DNA of 64,000 bases from Pseudoips prasinana. Its lineage: Eukaryota > Arthropoda > Insecta > Lepidoptera > Nolidae. Shown one piece after another: positions 1-10,490 of this stretch. Below the pieces are notes generated by a model. That model searched no databases. It was not told the origin of the DNA and saw only the letters and a list, made by a program, of their open reading frames with translations. Location of the stretch: contig OX621251.1 of NCBI GenBank assembly GCA_951640165.1, forward strand, positions 26,188,893 through 26,252,892. The letters are read 5' to 3'. Every line of letters begins with the position of its first letter. Position 1 is the stretch's first letter. A program made the translations under genes and the position numbers.

Positions 1-202
1 AACAGTGAATGTTGCAGCTAGTGCTGAGACGGGACCAATTCAGACTCGCACAGATAACCATTAAGGACTTCTGTATGTGTACCTGTTTATATATATTATT
101 ATTATCATCTGTGCTTGTTTATTGAATAAATGTATTTTCTTTCTTTCAAAATCAGATCAGAGATCTTGTTTAATTGTTTTTTCATTGTATTAAAAAAAAG
201 AA
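1..202. other. No recognised feature
   Basis: AT-rich sequence with an AATAAA-like signal near 125 and a pyrimidine tract after it. It could be the 3' end of a retroelement or transcript, but nothing distinguishes these options. Confidence 0.3.
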
Positions 203-400
203 TTGTATCGCGGGGACTTTACAAATATACATAATTTAAGAAGTACACTCAGATTCAGAACAATATATTATGTATATGGGTCATACAAATTGTTGTTATA
301 TATATATTTATTTATTAATTATTTAGAAACAAACAGTCTTACAAATATATGCTTACAAAATAAATATATTATAAATATAGACGTTTAGTTTCCTTAAAGA
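203..400 (-). repeat. SINE-3 fragment (tRNA-type SINE tail)
   Basis: Starts with the sequence read elsewhere as the far end of SINE-3 (a CGCGGGG-ACTTTACAAA block near 208, then the CAGATTCAGAACAATAT block). The same order occurs at 4985-5215 and 8505-8672. The tRNA-like head is missing, so this is a truncated, diverged copy. The 61-codon open frame across it is not a gene. Confidence 0.55.
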
Positions 401-1059
401 TATACATGTATATGTACGTACGTTTTATAATCTAGATTCTTCTCCGGTTCCACAGAACATGCTTGAGTGATAATGATAACCGCAAAAAGACAAAATGTTT
501 TAATTTTAGATCATAAAAACTATACTTCATATTCGCCACTTACAAAATACTTGGGAACCAGTTTTGAACTTGTAACTCTATTTTCGGCTATAGATTAATT
601 CCTTATTTTAAAATGTTCCGGTCATTGCCTCATACTCAAATTAAATGCGTATTATATTTGATGTGCACACATTAATTATGTATGTAATATGTATCCGCGT
701 TATATTACGGTTAAATAATTTTACACTACTTATCTAGAGTCCACCTCACATAGGCGAAAACACTTAACTTTGACATCATCTTTATTACGAGACTATTAAG
801 GGTGGTTCTTGAATGCTAGCCTGACGTTGATTGAACGTAATTGCCGCGGGTTGCGTTAACCTTGCATACAGTCGACGTCATGTCTGTGGATAAATACACA
901 TACTAAAAAGGCCCTTACGGCTTTCGTGATAAAGTCTTTGTCAAGATAAAAGTGGATCCACCGACATGGTATCGACAATACATACGAATTTTTTACCATC
1001 GTTTTCAGCAATTATTATGTTTTATTAAGTCATTTTCGGTCGATTTGTCGGTGTTGCTA
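401..1059. other. No recognised feature
   Basis: AT-rich, many stops in all frames, no repeat family recognised. A short GC-richer patch near 840-880 has no coding signal. Confidence 0.3.
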
Positions 1060-1255
1060 AATGAGTAACCCGCGCCAGAAGGCTTTTGGGGGCTCAAACC
1101 TCAGCTCTGGCTGGTTACTGACGAAAACATAAGAAAAGGGTCAGTTCTATGGACATTTCATCCAACTGTTTGTATAAATTAATACGCGTAGAGCATTTCG
1201 TCGATACAAATGCAAACTAAGGGTCCAATTAACATAGAGGCGTTAGTTGGCATTG
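1060..1255 (+). repeat. Dispersed repeat (CCCGCGCCAG family)
   Basis: Shares blocks in the same order with 62240-62470: AGTAACCCGCGCCAGA, a GGGGNTCRAACCTC block resembling a tRNA B box, a WTTACTGRCG block, and the closing ATGCAAACTAAGGGTC block. A weaker partial copy lies around 26500-26640. Function unknown; a retroelement 3' region or a SINE would fit. Confidence 0.5.
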
Positions 1256-1297
1256 TGTTTTGAATGAATTGACTCTAAGTCCATTCCTTCAAAACAC

Positions 1298-1760
1298 AGC
1301 ATCACATCATCAGCCTGATATCGACCATGCTGGTCATAGGCCATCCCTCAAAGGTTTTATAACATTGCAATTCCGACGGTTTTCCATAGTCACCGCGCTT
1401 GGCATGTGAGTTGGCGACCGCAGTGGCAGTTAGTACATAAGAGGCGCTGCTGCCTGACTACTTGGTGTATCTCTTAGTCGCCTTACCCACGGGTTGATAT
1501 GGGGAATACCAGGACCACTTTTTATTCTTTCTGAGCCGGAAACCACACGACTTTATACATAACAATAAAAATACTTAAGTAAGTCCCATTAGAAAATGTA
1601 AGAAAGGTTCATGTGTGTTCACCTCGAAACGAAAGACGCGGCGTGTGCAGCACAAAAGTAGCAAGCAGCAGCGTGTGCAGCAGAAAAGTATCAGTTTTTG
1701 TCCAGCAATGGTCGTCGTCCGACTGACTTGATAATAATGAAGCGTAAATAGCTCAAAATC
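1298..1760. mobile_element. Decayed RTE-type LINE 3' ends, both orientations
   Basis: Near 1300-1345 the minus strand carries the degraded RTE end (ATCATCAGCCTGATATCGACC, seen inverted relative to intact copies). Near 1695-1745 the plus strand has the same end (TTTGTCCAGCAATGG..CGTCCGACTGACTTGATAATAATGA). Both are compared with the clear 3' end at 15190-15240. Too degraded to place a subfamily. Confidence 0.5.
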
Positions 1761-1807
1761 TTCGGCGATTTTTATACACACAGCTGTTCATTTTGCTTTT
1801 TTTGTCA

Positions 1808-2122
1808 TCTATACATATAATATAATCGTACGAAAGTCAAAACTGTACATTGAATATTTTTTTAAAAGGATACTTGGGGCATGATCTACAACCCACATCG
1901 AAGCCAAAAATATAGTTTTTTTAGAATTTTTGTCTGTGTGTCTGTTTGTATGTCCGGGCTAAACTCAAAAAGTATTGAATGGATTTACTTCAAATTTTGC
2001 ATGAATATCACTAAGAGGTCGGGTCAACATATAGGCTACATATTATCACGCTAACACCTTCGCGAGGGGAGCTGCGATAAATCATAAAATTGAACGCGGG
2101 TAAAACCGCGGGGCACAGCTAG
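1808..2122 (+). mobile_element. Helitron-A, non-autonomous
   Basis: Begins TCTATACATATAAT after an A and ends with a CGCGGG..CCGCGG hairpin followed by CACAGCTAG before a T. These are the hallmarks of Helitron ends: 5' TC, 3' hairpin plus CTRR, A/T insertion site, no target duplication. The inner block (GTCTGTTTGTATGTCCGGGC, then AAGAGGTCGGGTCAACATAT) recurs at 5972, 22772, 24033 and 44393. It has no coding capacity and depends on a helicase supplied elsewhere. Confidence 0.8.
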
Positions 2123-2214
2123 TTACAAATAAAGGAGATATTGCGTATCTTACATATACAAATAAAGAATAACAACATACCATTGAACTGATAACCTCTT
2201 TCGTTTGAAGTTGG

Positions 2215-2850
2215 GAAAAAGGATAAAATAATTATCTTATGCGACTAACGCACTGCCATCTGATCACAAACTAGGCAAAACCTATACTAGGGCAACCAGA
2301 CAACTGATAAAAATACTGATAATAATCTTAGCGAGTTGGTGCGTCGAATGAAATACTAGATTATTCTAGTCAGCCAATTATTCTGGGAAAAAGCATTAAA
2401 TAATTATCTTATGCGACTAACGCACTGCCATCTGATCACAAACTAGGCAAAGCCTATACCTACTATGGCAACCAGACAACTGATAAAAATACTGATAATA
2501 ATCTTAGCGAGTTGGTGCGTCGAATGAAATACTAGATTATTCTAGTCAGCCAATTATTCTGGGAAAAAGGATAAAATAATTATCTTATGCGACTAACGCA
2601 CTGCCATCTGATCACAAACTAGGCAAAGCCTGTACCTACTATGGCAACCAGACAACTGATAAAAATACTGATAATAATCTTAGCGAGTTGGTGCGTCGAA
2701 TGAAATACTAGATTATTCTAGTCAGCCAATTATTCTGGGAAAAAGGATAAAATAATTATCTTATGCGACTAACGCACTGCCATCTGATCACAAACTAGGC
2801 AAAGCCTATACTAGGGCAACCAGACAACTGATAAAAATACTTATCATTTT
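2215..2850. repeat. Satellite-like tandem array, 172-176 bp unit
   Basis: About 3.6 head-to-tail copies; the block ATTATCTTATGCGACTAACG starts at 2231, 2403, 2579 and 2755. Copies differ by a 4-bp indel and few substitutions. Part of each unit (CTGCCATCTGATCACAAACT..GGCAAAGCC..CAGACAACTGATA) is the inverted tail of SINE-2, and the rest of that SINE follows at 2872. The array therefore arose by amplifying a SINE end plus flank. Confidence 0.9.
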
Positions 2851-2871
2851 TAAATAGTTAGTTAAGTAGAT

Positions 2872-2990
2872 AACTTACACCCAGACACGGTACAGATAAT
2901 CGTGCACGTCATACAATTTATTCCTAGGTGGGGAACGAATCTACGACCTCTGGCTTAGCAGTCAGGGTCACTAATCACAAGCCATATTGT
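2872..2990 (-). repeat. SINE-2 head adjoining the satellite
   Basis: Carries the CACCCAGAC-CGGTACAGATA and GGTGGGGAACGAATCTACGACC blocks that form the tRNA-like half of SINE-2 on the minus strand. Its tail half is the last unit of the adjacent tandem array. Confidence 0.6.
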
Positions 2991-3645
2991 TCCAAGGATA
3001 CTCTCTTCTATTATTAGATTAAGAAGTACTTTATTTCTCATAAGAATTACAATAAATTCACTTACTGAGAAAATATACATAACTAAACATTAAAATTATG
3101 AGCATACAAGCTATTACTTAATTTATACAATACAACAATCAAATAAATTTAGAAGTAGGTGCTTAAATACTTAAAAAATAATTAATATAACTCGTTCAAA
3201 ACAACAACATCATAGCTGGCCAAACACGGATTCACTTACAAATATCAAAGTGGATGCGGCATCTATGGTATCAGGTAGATAAAATACTATTGCATAAAAA
3301 TATTTAGAGTTAAGGTTTGTATTCACATATATATGCGCATATATATTTACATATTGTTTATATACAATTTTAGTAGTTTTTTGAACCTAGACATTATGAA
3401 TAATAAAATCTAACAATTAGCAATTTGTGGCTATTCTGAGCACCAAAATAGCATCCACCAATTAGTTTAATTTTTGAATACTTCACGAATAATTAACTAG
3501 TCTATTGCGACGTCTAAATGCTCGGAGATTGCGACATGTTTTCGAATAAGGTTAACACGGGACATTTTTATGGATTTTTTAAAGTGTATCTTCTTATCGT
3601 TTATCGCTTTAAACGTGTACTTCTTATCATCATGTCAGCCGAATG
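2991..3645. other. AT-rich spacer
   Basis: Possibly a retroelement 3' end on the minus strand near 3020-3075 (T/A-rich tail into CTTTATTTCTCATAAG). Otherwise no coding frame or repeat structure is seen. A 67-codon frame at 3518-3721 runs into a microsatellite and is not convincing. Confidence 0.3.
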
Positions 3646-3649
3646 CTGT

Positions 3650-3700
3650 ACAGAAAGAAAGAAAAGAAAGAAAGAAAGAAAAAGATTTATTCAGAAAATT
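3650..3700. repeat. GAAA/AAAG microsatellite
   Basis: About 45 bp of GAAA/AAAAG repeats followed by AGATTTATTCAGAAAA. On the minus strand this reads as a CTTT-rich tail, typical of a retroelement 3' terminus. Confidence 0.6.
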
Positions 3701-4077
3701 GCACAGACAACAAGAATATAAAATAACATAACGAAAAATAAAATAAAAACAGACACTAGTTGTCCGTGCAAGCCTGAAATGGCACCATCTCAGCATTAGC
3801 TAGAACATTTTATTGTTCTAGCGCGGGTAATTCTGATGGTGCCAAGTCAGCAGGCTTCAGGCCTCCCCAAACAATCTCCACAACTGTGTTGTGTCCATCA
3901 TTCGGAGGGATATGCCATAATCGACACGCTTGTCAGACGGGTTGTTGATCGCAGTATGATGGTCATAGTGCTCAGAGAGACGATGCTGCCCGTTTTGGGA
4001 GATATTCCCTCAGAACGACTTCTATGTCCCCTACGGGATGAAATGGAGTGGTGATATTCTTTGCCGTTAGCCACTAT
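3701..4077. other. Diverged retroelement debris
   Basis: The 3915-4000 stretch (ATAATCGACACGCTTGTCAGACGG) resembles an RTE 3' region also seen at 43120-43160. No frame longer than 72 codons exists. Confidence 0.3.
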
Positions 4078-4218
4078 GGACAGACGCTAGCACATCCAAC
4101 TACTCCAATCTGTCAAATTTCTTTTATAGATTTTCAACTGTATCACATAAGCATAAGGTTCACTTTCAATTGGGGAATTTTGACAGATTGGGGTAGCTTG
4201 ATGTGCTGGCGTCTGTAC
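4078..4218. mobile_element. MITE-1 (copy 1)
   Basis: A 141-bp element whose ends are inverted repeats of about 43 bp. The left end opens GGACAGACGCTAGCACATCC and the right end, reversed, opens GTACAGACGCCAGCACATCA; both continue into an AATCTGTCAAA block. A second copy lies at 31102-31219. No coding capacity; superfamily unclear because target duplications cannot be fixed. Confidence 0.75.
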
Positions 4219-4279
4219 TTCAACGAACATTTTATATAGGTAATTGTAAAATCGACGACGATGACGATCTGGTTCAAGT

Positions 4280-4350
4280 AGGTCTGCCGCAGCATACCCG
4301 CGTCCCCCCCCCCTATCAGGTGCCAGAAGAAGTCTACGGCAAAACAGTAA
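4280..4350 (+). repeat. Fragment of dispersed repeat Z
   Basis: Contains GCAGCATACCCGCG followed by a C-run, ATCAGG and AAGAAGTCTACGGCA, matching the order at 19228-19285 (+) and 26190-26260 (-). Probably part of a LINE 3' region. Confidence 0.55.
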
Positions 4351-4494
4351 ATAATCTTATGAATAATAGAATCACAGTTTTAATAACATACGACCAATTT
4401 AAACTTCAAATGTACAATGCAAGTGTGTAATAAATCTAAGTGAAAGATCCGATCCGATCCGATGAAAGTATCCGATTTGAACAAAATGTTCATG

Positions 4495-4680
4495 GAACCG
4501 TCATAGCCCGAAGAATTGCCAAGCTGAAGTGGCAGTGGGCAGGGCACATAGCTCGTAGAACCAACGGCCGCTGGGGCAGAAAGGTTCTCGAGTGGCGACA
4601 TCGAACAGGAAGGGCAATAGTGGAGATTGTTAGGGGAGTATTTTGCGCTGCAGTGGGCTGCAGTCAGCTGATATGATAAT
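4495..4680 (+). mobile_element. RTE LINE 3' fragment, internally deleted
   Basis: Encodes the C-terminal RTE block ARRIAKLKWQWAGHIARRTN and GRWGRKVLEW, as in the longer copy at 14970-15070. The sequence then jumps to the terminal part (ATAGTGGAGATTGTTAGGGG, AGTCAGCTGATATGATAATG). The RWTDDLVRV segment is lost, so this is an inactive 5'-truncated copy with an internal deletion. Confidence 0.8.
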
Positions 4681-4984
4681 GATGTACATGGGAAAATTTC
4701 CAAAACATTTCATCTCGAATAAAAAAAAGTATCTATGGAAATCGGTTGACAAACCGTATCAAAGACATTATTTTGGCGCTATCGGAATACAATCAGCGTT
4801 ACAGTATCTAATATTTACTGTAGTATTTGCTGAGGCAGGCGCCTGTCCTCGCTTGTACGGATGAGATTCCAAATGAACATCTATATAAACTAAGTTAAGT
4901 TAAGGATTGTGGGCCCTTGTTGGTAGTAATGATAATCATAATGTTTTTTCTTCAATTCTTTCACAAACTAAAGAGATATCGCAT

Positions 4985-5215
4985 TATAAAAAAAAAAACA
5001 TCGCAGGCTCTTCATCTACACCTAGACTCAGAACAACTATATTATAATGATATGAAGCACACAAACAGTTGTCCTGTGCACTAATCGATCCCAGGGCACG
5101 AAGTGACGAGGCGACTGTTTCAACCGAACCTATCGTTAGCGTGTAGAAGTAGTGTTGAGTCTGGGTGTACTTTGTGACCGCCAATTGTATGTTTGTGAAG
5201 TACCCCGCGCCTTTG
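4985..5215 (-). repeat. SINE-3 copy
   Basis: On the minus strand it runs from the GCGGGGTACTTCACAAACAT end through the tRNA-like region (CGAGGCGACTGTTTCA, a degraded GATCCCAGGGCA B box) to the CACACAAACAGTTGTCC and CTAGACTCAGAACAA blocks. It is diverged and probably rearranged relative to 8505-8672. Confidence 0.55.
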
Positions 5216-5249
5216 CGGGAGTTTACTTAGTAACTAAGTAAACTCCCTG

Positions 5250-5462
5250 GAGGACTTTTAATAGACTACGTACCCAGGTTGGTAGATCCAAGGAAAATAT
5301 GTGCAAATGGGGTTACATTCCCACATCACAAAACATCTGCGAGTGTGGCGTGTCGACCCAAAGTATGGCTCATTTATCTGATTGTCCTTTTGTTCCATTC
5401 AGGACTTGTATGACGCTTCAGCCAAAGCAATCAGCGTTGCTCAATTTTGGGAAGATAAGATA
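5250..5462 (+). pseudogene. Non-LTR retrotransposon RT C-terminal fragment
   Basis: The plus frame reads CKWGYIPTSQNICECG, then QSMAHLSDCPF. This is the C-terminal zinc-knuckle pattern (C-x-CG...QSMxHLxxCP) found at the end of jockey/CR1-type reverse transcriptases. No polymerase domain is present upstream, so it is a 5'-truncated scrap. SINE-1 is inserted directly after it. Confidence 0.6.
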
Positions 5463-5469
5463 AAATTTG

Positions 5470-5729
5470 ACGGTCACCGTAGCTTAGTTGGTAGTGATCC
5501 TGCCTACGAAGCTGGTGGTCCTGGGTTCTAATCCCGGAAAATATTTGTGTGATGAGCACGAATATTTGTTTCTGCGTCATGGATGTTTTCTATTTATATA
5601 TAAGTATTTATCTATCTATATAAGTATGTATATCGTCGCCTGGTACCCATAGTACAAGCTTTGCTTAATTTGGGGCTAGGATGATCTGTGTGACATTGTC
5701 CCCAGATATTATTATTATTATTATATCAT
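5470..5729 (+). repeat. SINE-1 copy (tRNA-derived SINE)
   Basis: Head GTCACCGTAGCTTAGTTGG (A box TAGCTTAGTTGGTAGTG) and GGTTCTAATCC (B box, one change from the usual GGTTCGAATCC). Then the body GATGAGCACGAATATTTG and the tail AGTACAAGCTTTGCTTA..GTGTGACATTGTCC, ending in (ATT)n. Polymerase III promoter boxes and a simple-repeat tail identify a SINE rather than a functional tRNA gene. Confidence 0.85.
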
Positions 5730-5971
5730 TATTAATTCTTACCATCGACACGATAAGAAGAAGAAGTAACTAAGTTTACCAACTGTTACTCTAATAGTTA
5801 GTGTCCCTCACTGCTAAGCGAGGTCGTGGGATGAAATTAGTTTGTGTGACGATTATTAGCACTGTATCTAGGTGTAATAAGTTAATAATATATATGTATT
5901 TAGAAATATATAAGTATCCTTATTAGTTGTCTGGTTGCCAGGCTCTCCCTGTTGTGATAATTATTAATTTA

Positions 5972-6283
5972 CTAGCTGTGCTCCGCGGTTTCACCCGCGT
6001 TAAATTTTATAAATAATCACAGCTTCTCCCCCGTAAGTGATAGCGTGATAATATGTAGCCTATATGTTGACCCGATCTCTTAGTAAAATTCATGCAACAT
6101 TTGAAGTAAATCTATGACGTACTTTTTGAGTTTAGCCCGGACATACATACAGACATACAGACGAACATTCTAAAAACTATATTTTTGGCTTGGATTTTGA
6201 TTGTAGATCACGCCCCAAGTATCCATTTAAAAAATATTCAATGTACAATTTTGACTTTCCTACGATTTTATTATATGTATAGA
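5972..6283 (-). mobile_element. Helitron-A, non-autonomous
   Basis: Inverse orientation: CTAGCTGTGCTCCGCGG..CCCGCG hairpin end at 5972 and the TCTATACATATAAT start at 6283. The internal CCGGGC-GTATGT and GGTCGACC-type blocks match 1808-2122. The hairpin carries substitutions (CTCCGCGG), so this is an older copy. Confidence 0.8.
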
Positions 6284-6615
6284 TTAAAATACGTTTACGA
6301 AATGATATGTCAAATCATTAGTTTTTATAATGTTATTTTTAAAATGATCACCTGTCATTAGTTTTTTGGTCAAATATTATTGAACTAATTTTAGACACGT
6401 CTTGTGTTAAGTACCGGTTCCAAGAAGCTGCCTATTAAACTACATGACTGGTGTAATTATGTTATTTTTACATCTTGTTGACGGGCCTGTTGGCGTGGTT
6501 GGCAAATGCTTGCTTTTCACGCCGGAGTTCGTAGGTTCGATTCCCAGCCAGGACAGAAATTTGTGTGCATGAACATGTCTGTTTGTCCTGAGTCCAGACT
6601 AATATATGATAATTA

Positions 6616-8317
6616 TCTATATAAATAAAAAGACAAGTCCTGACTGACTGACTGACTCATCAACGCCCAGCCCAAACCCTTGGACCTAGAATGCTGAAAT
6701 TTTGCACAAATGTTTGCTTTATAATGTAGACAAGGAATAAGGAAGGATTTTTCGAAATTCAATCCCTAAGGGGGTAAAACAGGGGCGCTAAGTTAGTATG
6801 AAACTTTGCCGTTTTTGAAGTTTAAGGCATAAAAATTGGTATTTGGCCTTCCAGTTAAAAATAAAAATCACGTTTTTGAAATTCTACTCCCAAGGGCGAA
6901 AAATAGGGGATGTAAGTTTGTATGGAAAAAGTGTAAATTTTTAAGTTAAACGCATGAAAATTGGTATCTGGCATTTTAGTTAAAAATAAAAAATATGAAT
7001 TTCAGCATTTTTGGAAATTCCAGCCCCAAGAGCGTAAAATAGGGGGTGTAAGTTTGTATGCAAATTGTGTCAATTTTTTAATTAAACGCATGAAAATTGG
7101 TATTAGGCATTTCAGTTAAAAATTAAATATATATATTTCAGGATTTTTGGGAATTCCACCCCTTAGGGCGTAAAATAGGGTATGTAAGTTTGTATATAAA
7201 TGCGACTTTTTTGAAGTTAAACCTATGAAAATTGGTATTTGGCCTTTCAGTTAAAAATAAAAATATGTGTTCCAGGTTTTTTGGAAATTCCACCCCTAAG
7301 GACAACTAAAATAGGGGATGTAAGTTTGTATGAAAATCTGTTTTTTTTTTTGAGTAAACGCATGTAATGTATTTGGTCTTTTAGTTAAAAATAAAGCAAT
7401 TCAGGGAATAATTTGTTGATAAAAAAAAGGTAATCCAAAACTGATTCAACAAATCGACACCAACAATTTACGCAAACTCAAATTTTAGAGAAATTCTTTT
7501 CTTTGCCAAGTTGCTTAAAATGTCGTGGTCGTTGTTGTCTAAGTAAAGATTTAGGGTTTTATAAGATTTGTAACTTCTTTTTTTTTGGTAATTTTTATAA
7601 CAAACCAAAAAAGCTACATTTTATATTTTATATTCGAGTTAGCGTAGCATAAATTGTTCGTGTGGAGATGATCGCACCCAAAAAATATCATCTTAATTTT
7701 ACTGATCTACAAGTTCACAATTTTGTATCTAGATGGCGGTAATATCGTTTCAGATCATGGAACTTATTTGGTATATCGGTTAAAATAAATAAAGGCTTGA
7801 AATAAAAGGTAGTCCAAAACTGAATTAATAGATGATCACCTAAATCTCACCCAAAAACTATGCACACATCTTAATTTTACCGCTTTACAAGTTTATATTT
7901 TTGTAATAGATTGCGTAATCATCGTTTTAGATCGTGCTATGGTTTCGTTAACAAAATTTTATATAAGACCTATCTATGCCGTGGTCGCAACCTAATCTAA
8001 TGGGAGTTACCTTTGTAATTAATTCATCGTTGATTATTATTTTACTTTATTTGACTTACTGGCTGTACCTACTTTAGGACAATTGATATGTATTCTTTGA
8101 TTTCTTTGGTTGATGATATCGGGTCGTTTTTTTTACATAACAGTAGCAAAGTAGTTTTTAGTTTATTTCTTAGTTAGGTTATTTATAGGTTAGGTTTTCT
8201 TAAATTTATATTGCTGATTTGTTTTTAATGTTATTTTTTTTAGATTAAGCTAGAAGTAAGTAGTTACATTGGCCATCATTCGAAATTGTCGCGGACGAAG
8301 TCGTGGGCACCAGCTAG
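6616..8317 (+). mobile_element. Helitron-B, 1.7 kb, inserted in SINE-2
   Basis: Starts TCTATATAAATAAAAAGAC after A and ends GCGGACGAAGTCGTGGGCAC-CAGCTAG before T. The 3' hairpin is GCGGACGAAGTCGTGGGC, slightly imperfect. It contains internal tandem repeats (6780-7400) shared with the helicase-bearing element at 57085-59106. No protein domain is visible, so it is probably a non-autonomous partner of that family. Confidence 0.75.
6780..7400 (+). repeat. Internal ~125-bp tandem repeats of Helitron-B
   Basis: About five degenerate units, each with GAAATTCCACCCCTAAGG, CGTAAAATAGGGG, TGTAAGTTTGTATG, CATGAAAATTGGTAT and TTTYAGTTAAAAATAAA in that order. The same cassette, inverted, occurs at 58690-58985 inside the helicase-carrying Helitron, so the repeats are part of the family and not host sequence. 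Confidence 0.8.
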
Positions 8318-8504
8318 TGTATTATATAAGTATGTATTTACAAAATAAAAGTAGGATTTGTAGTATATCACTTATCTGGTTTCCATAGTACAGCTAGCTT
8401 AGTTTGGGATCAGATGGCCGTGTGTAAATAATGCCCCAAGATATATATTTTATTAAAGACAACGCTGCGGGCGTTGTCTTTAATAAGGAATTTAATCCCT
8501 GTGT

Positions 8505-8672
8505 CGCGGGGTACTTTACAAACATATAATAGACGGACACAAATTACATCCAGTCTCAGAAGAAATAATAATATTTGTGGGTACACAAATAGTTGTCCGG
8601 CGCGGAACTCGAACCCGCGACACTAAGCGGCGAGGCGACTGTCTTAGCCGCTGTGCCACACGTGCAGTCAAA
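8505..8672 (-). repeat. SINE-3 copy (tRNA-derived)
   Basis: Minus strand: ACTGCACGTGTGGCACAGCG head (A box), then the B box GGGTTCGAGTTCC, then GGACAACTATTTGTGTACCC and the tail ending GTAAAGTACCCCGCGACAC. It is the most complete SINE-3 copy in the window. Confidence 0.75.
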
Positions 8673-8831
8673 ATTTTTACGAAAATAATATTTTATTCCA
8701 AATATAACAATGAAACGACAAAAATTTAATGCAATGAAGTTTCTCAAACGGCATCATGATCTTGATTTCACAATATTTTTTAATCTGAATTATGATGTTA
8801 TTATGATCTGATGACTAAATTTATAACAATA

Positions 8832-10122
8832 CATTCAGTCAAAAAAGTATCGGGAATGGATGATTTGTTTATGGTTCCAAATTCAAATTTTTGGTATTTT
8901 TTTGATGTTGTTAGATTGGCACAACTGTTTTCCATTTTGGCGCGGAGTTTGAGTTGCATCTGTTATTTATATTAAATACAGTGCTGGTTTTAGTAATATC
9001 ATATAGGTATAGTGTGTATTGCGAATTTCATAATGGACAAAAATATCGAACAAAGAGTTTGTCTTAAATTTTGCATCGCTAATGGAATTTCGTGTTCGGA
9101 GTCACTGAAAATGTTACAGAAGGCTTACGGTGAATCGACTTTATAAAAACTCGTGCTTATGAGTGGTCAAAGCGTTTAAAAGCGGTCGAGATGTGATGAA
9201 AGATTTGCCTCGCTCTGGTAGGCCATCACCGTCTGCAACTGAAGTTAACATCACAAAAGTGAAGGAAATAGTGACTGAAAATCCTCATTCAACTCTGAGA
9301 GAGATAGCCGCCGAACTCACGAGTCGATTCGAACCATTTTAACTAATCATTTGGGTATGAAACATGTTGCCGCTCGGCTAGTCCCAAAAGATCTGAATTT
9401 TCTCCAAAAACTCAATCGCATGAAAGTCGCTGAGGACATGGTAGAACGAGTCAATTCCGACCCAACATTCATGAAACGCATTGTTACTGGTGACGAGACG
9501 TGGGTTTACGAGTTTGACATGCAAACTAGTCAACAAGCTTCGGAGTAACGCCTTCCAACTGAACCGAAACCGAATAAGCCACGCCAAAGTCGATCAAAAG
9601 TCAAAGTCATGTTGACTGTTTTCTTTGAATATCTATATAGAAGGTCGAACGGTAAATAAAAAATATTATTTGAGCGTTATGCGGCGTTTAAGAGAGCAAA
9701 TTCGACGAAAAAGGCCAAATTTGTGGAAAGAAAATTCTTGGATTTTGCACCACGATAATGCGCCTTCGCACAAGGCCATCATTGTGAACGAATTTTTGAC
9801 CAAACACTCAACAAATACCACCCAGCAACCACCATATTCACCAGATATGGCTCCAGCTGACTTTTTTCTTTTTCCTAAACTCAAATTACCACTTCGTGGT
9901 ACCCATTTTCAATCGGTAGAAAACATAAAGGAGAATTCGCGGCGAGAACTGAACTCAATTCCGAAAGCAGCGTTTAAAAAATGTTTTGATGAATGGATTA
10001 TTCGTTAGCGTTAGTGTATCGTTTCTGAAGGAGCATACTTTGAAGGTGATAAAATAAATTTGGATGAATAACAAACATTTTGTATATTATTGATCTTTTC
10101 CCGGTACTTTCTTGACAGAGTA
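8832..10122 (+). mobile_element. mariner element (decayed), with TIRs
   Basis: The left end, 8836-8862, contains CAGTCAAAAAAGTATCGGGA; the right end, reversed from 10120, contains CTGTCAAGAAAGTACCGGGA, giving imperfect terminal inverted repeats of about 27 bp. TA dinucleotides flank the ends (8830-8831 and 10121-10122 or one step outward). Length about 1.29 kb is standard for mariner. It encloses the transposase pseudogene. Confidence 0.85.
9033..10071 (+). pseudogene. mariner transposase pseudogene (DD34D)
   Basis: Reads MDKNIEQRVCLKFCIANGIS at the start, then an N-terminal HTH region ending in LPRSGRPSPSA. The catalytic core motifs are TGDETWVYE (first D), LHHDNAPSH (second D) and YSPDMAPADFFLF (third D, 34 residues after the second). 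The C-terminus is EGAYFEGDKINLDE, stop at 10069. At least three frameshifts (about 9143, 9335, 9545-9630) and two TGG-to-TAG changes just after EWIIR break it. The cut-and-paste transposase acts on the flanking inverted repeats in the nucleus; this copy cannot make the enzyme. Confidence 0.9.
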
Positions 10123-10376
10123 GTATAAATAGTTAAGATTACTATAATGCCGGCAGAGCGTTGCGTCCACCTAAATCATAGCAACAGTATCTTAAAGTGT
10201 TTATAATGGGTGATTAGTAATTTACTAACATTATTTTTTTTAATTGCAGGAACTAAAAAAAAATATGTTCCGCTCTGTTTTTAACATCTTCGTTGCAGTC
10301 TGCTCTGACATCTCATTAAACAGGCTACAAGAAGTGTAGCATAATAGTGTAGTAACATGTAGCCTCGCCGCTCGCG

Positions 10377-10490
10377 GGTCGCGGGAAGCCGCTGGATGCG
10401 GGCAGCGCAGGACCGGCTATTGTGGAGATCCTTGGGGGAAGCCTTTGTCCAGCAGTGGACGTCTTTCGGCTGACATGATGATGATCGATA
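10377..10490 (+). mobile_element. RTE LINE 3' end (110 bp)
   Basis: GAAGCCGCTGGATGCGGGCA, then TTTGTCCAGCAGTGGACGTC and TCGGCTGACATGATGATGAT. It matches 15140-15240 closely. Extreme 5' truncation is typical of target-primed reverse transcription. Confidence 0.85.

Larger units (their letters stand above)
6481..8452 (+). repeat. SINE-2 copy split by a Helitron
   Basis: The left half, 6481-6615, has the tRNA-like head (GGCGTGGTTGGCAAATGC, B box GGTTCGATTCC) and the CATGAACATGTCTGTTTGTCC body. The right half, 8318-8452, resumes with ATATAAGTATGTATTTACAA, then TATCTGGTTTCCATAGTAC and TTAGTTTGGGATCAGATGGCC. The break lies at an A|T dinucleotide, exactly where a Helitron would insert. Confidence 0.85.
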
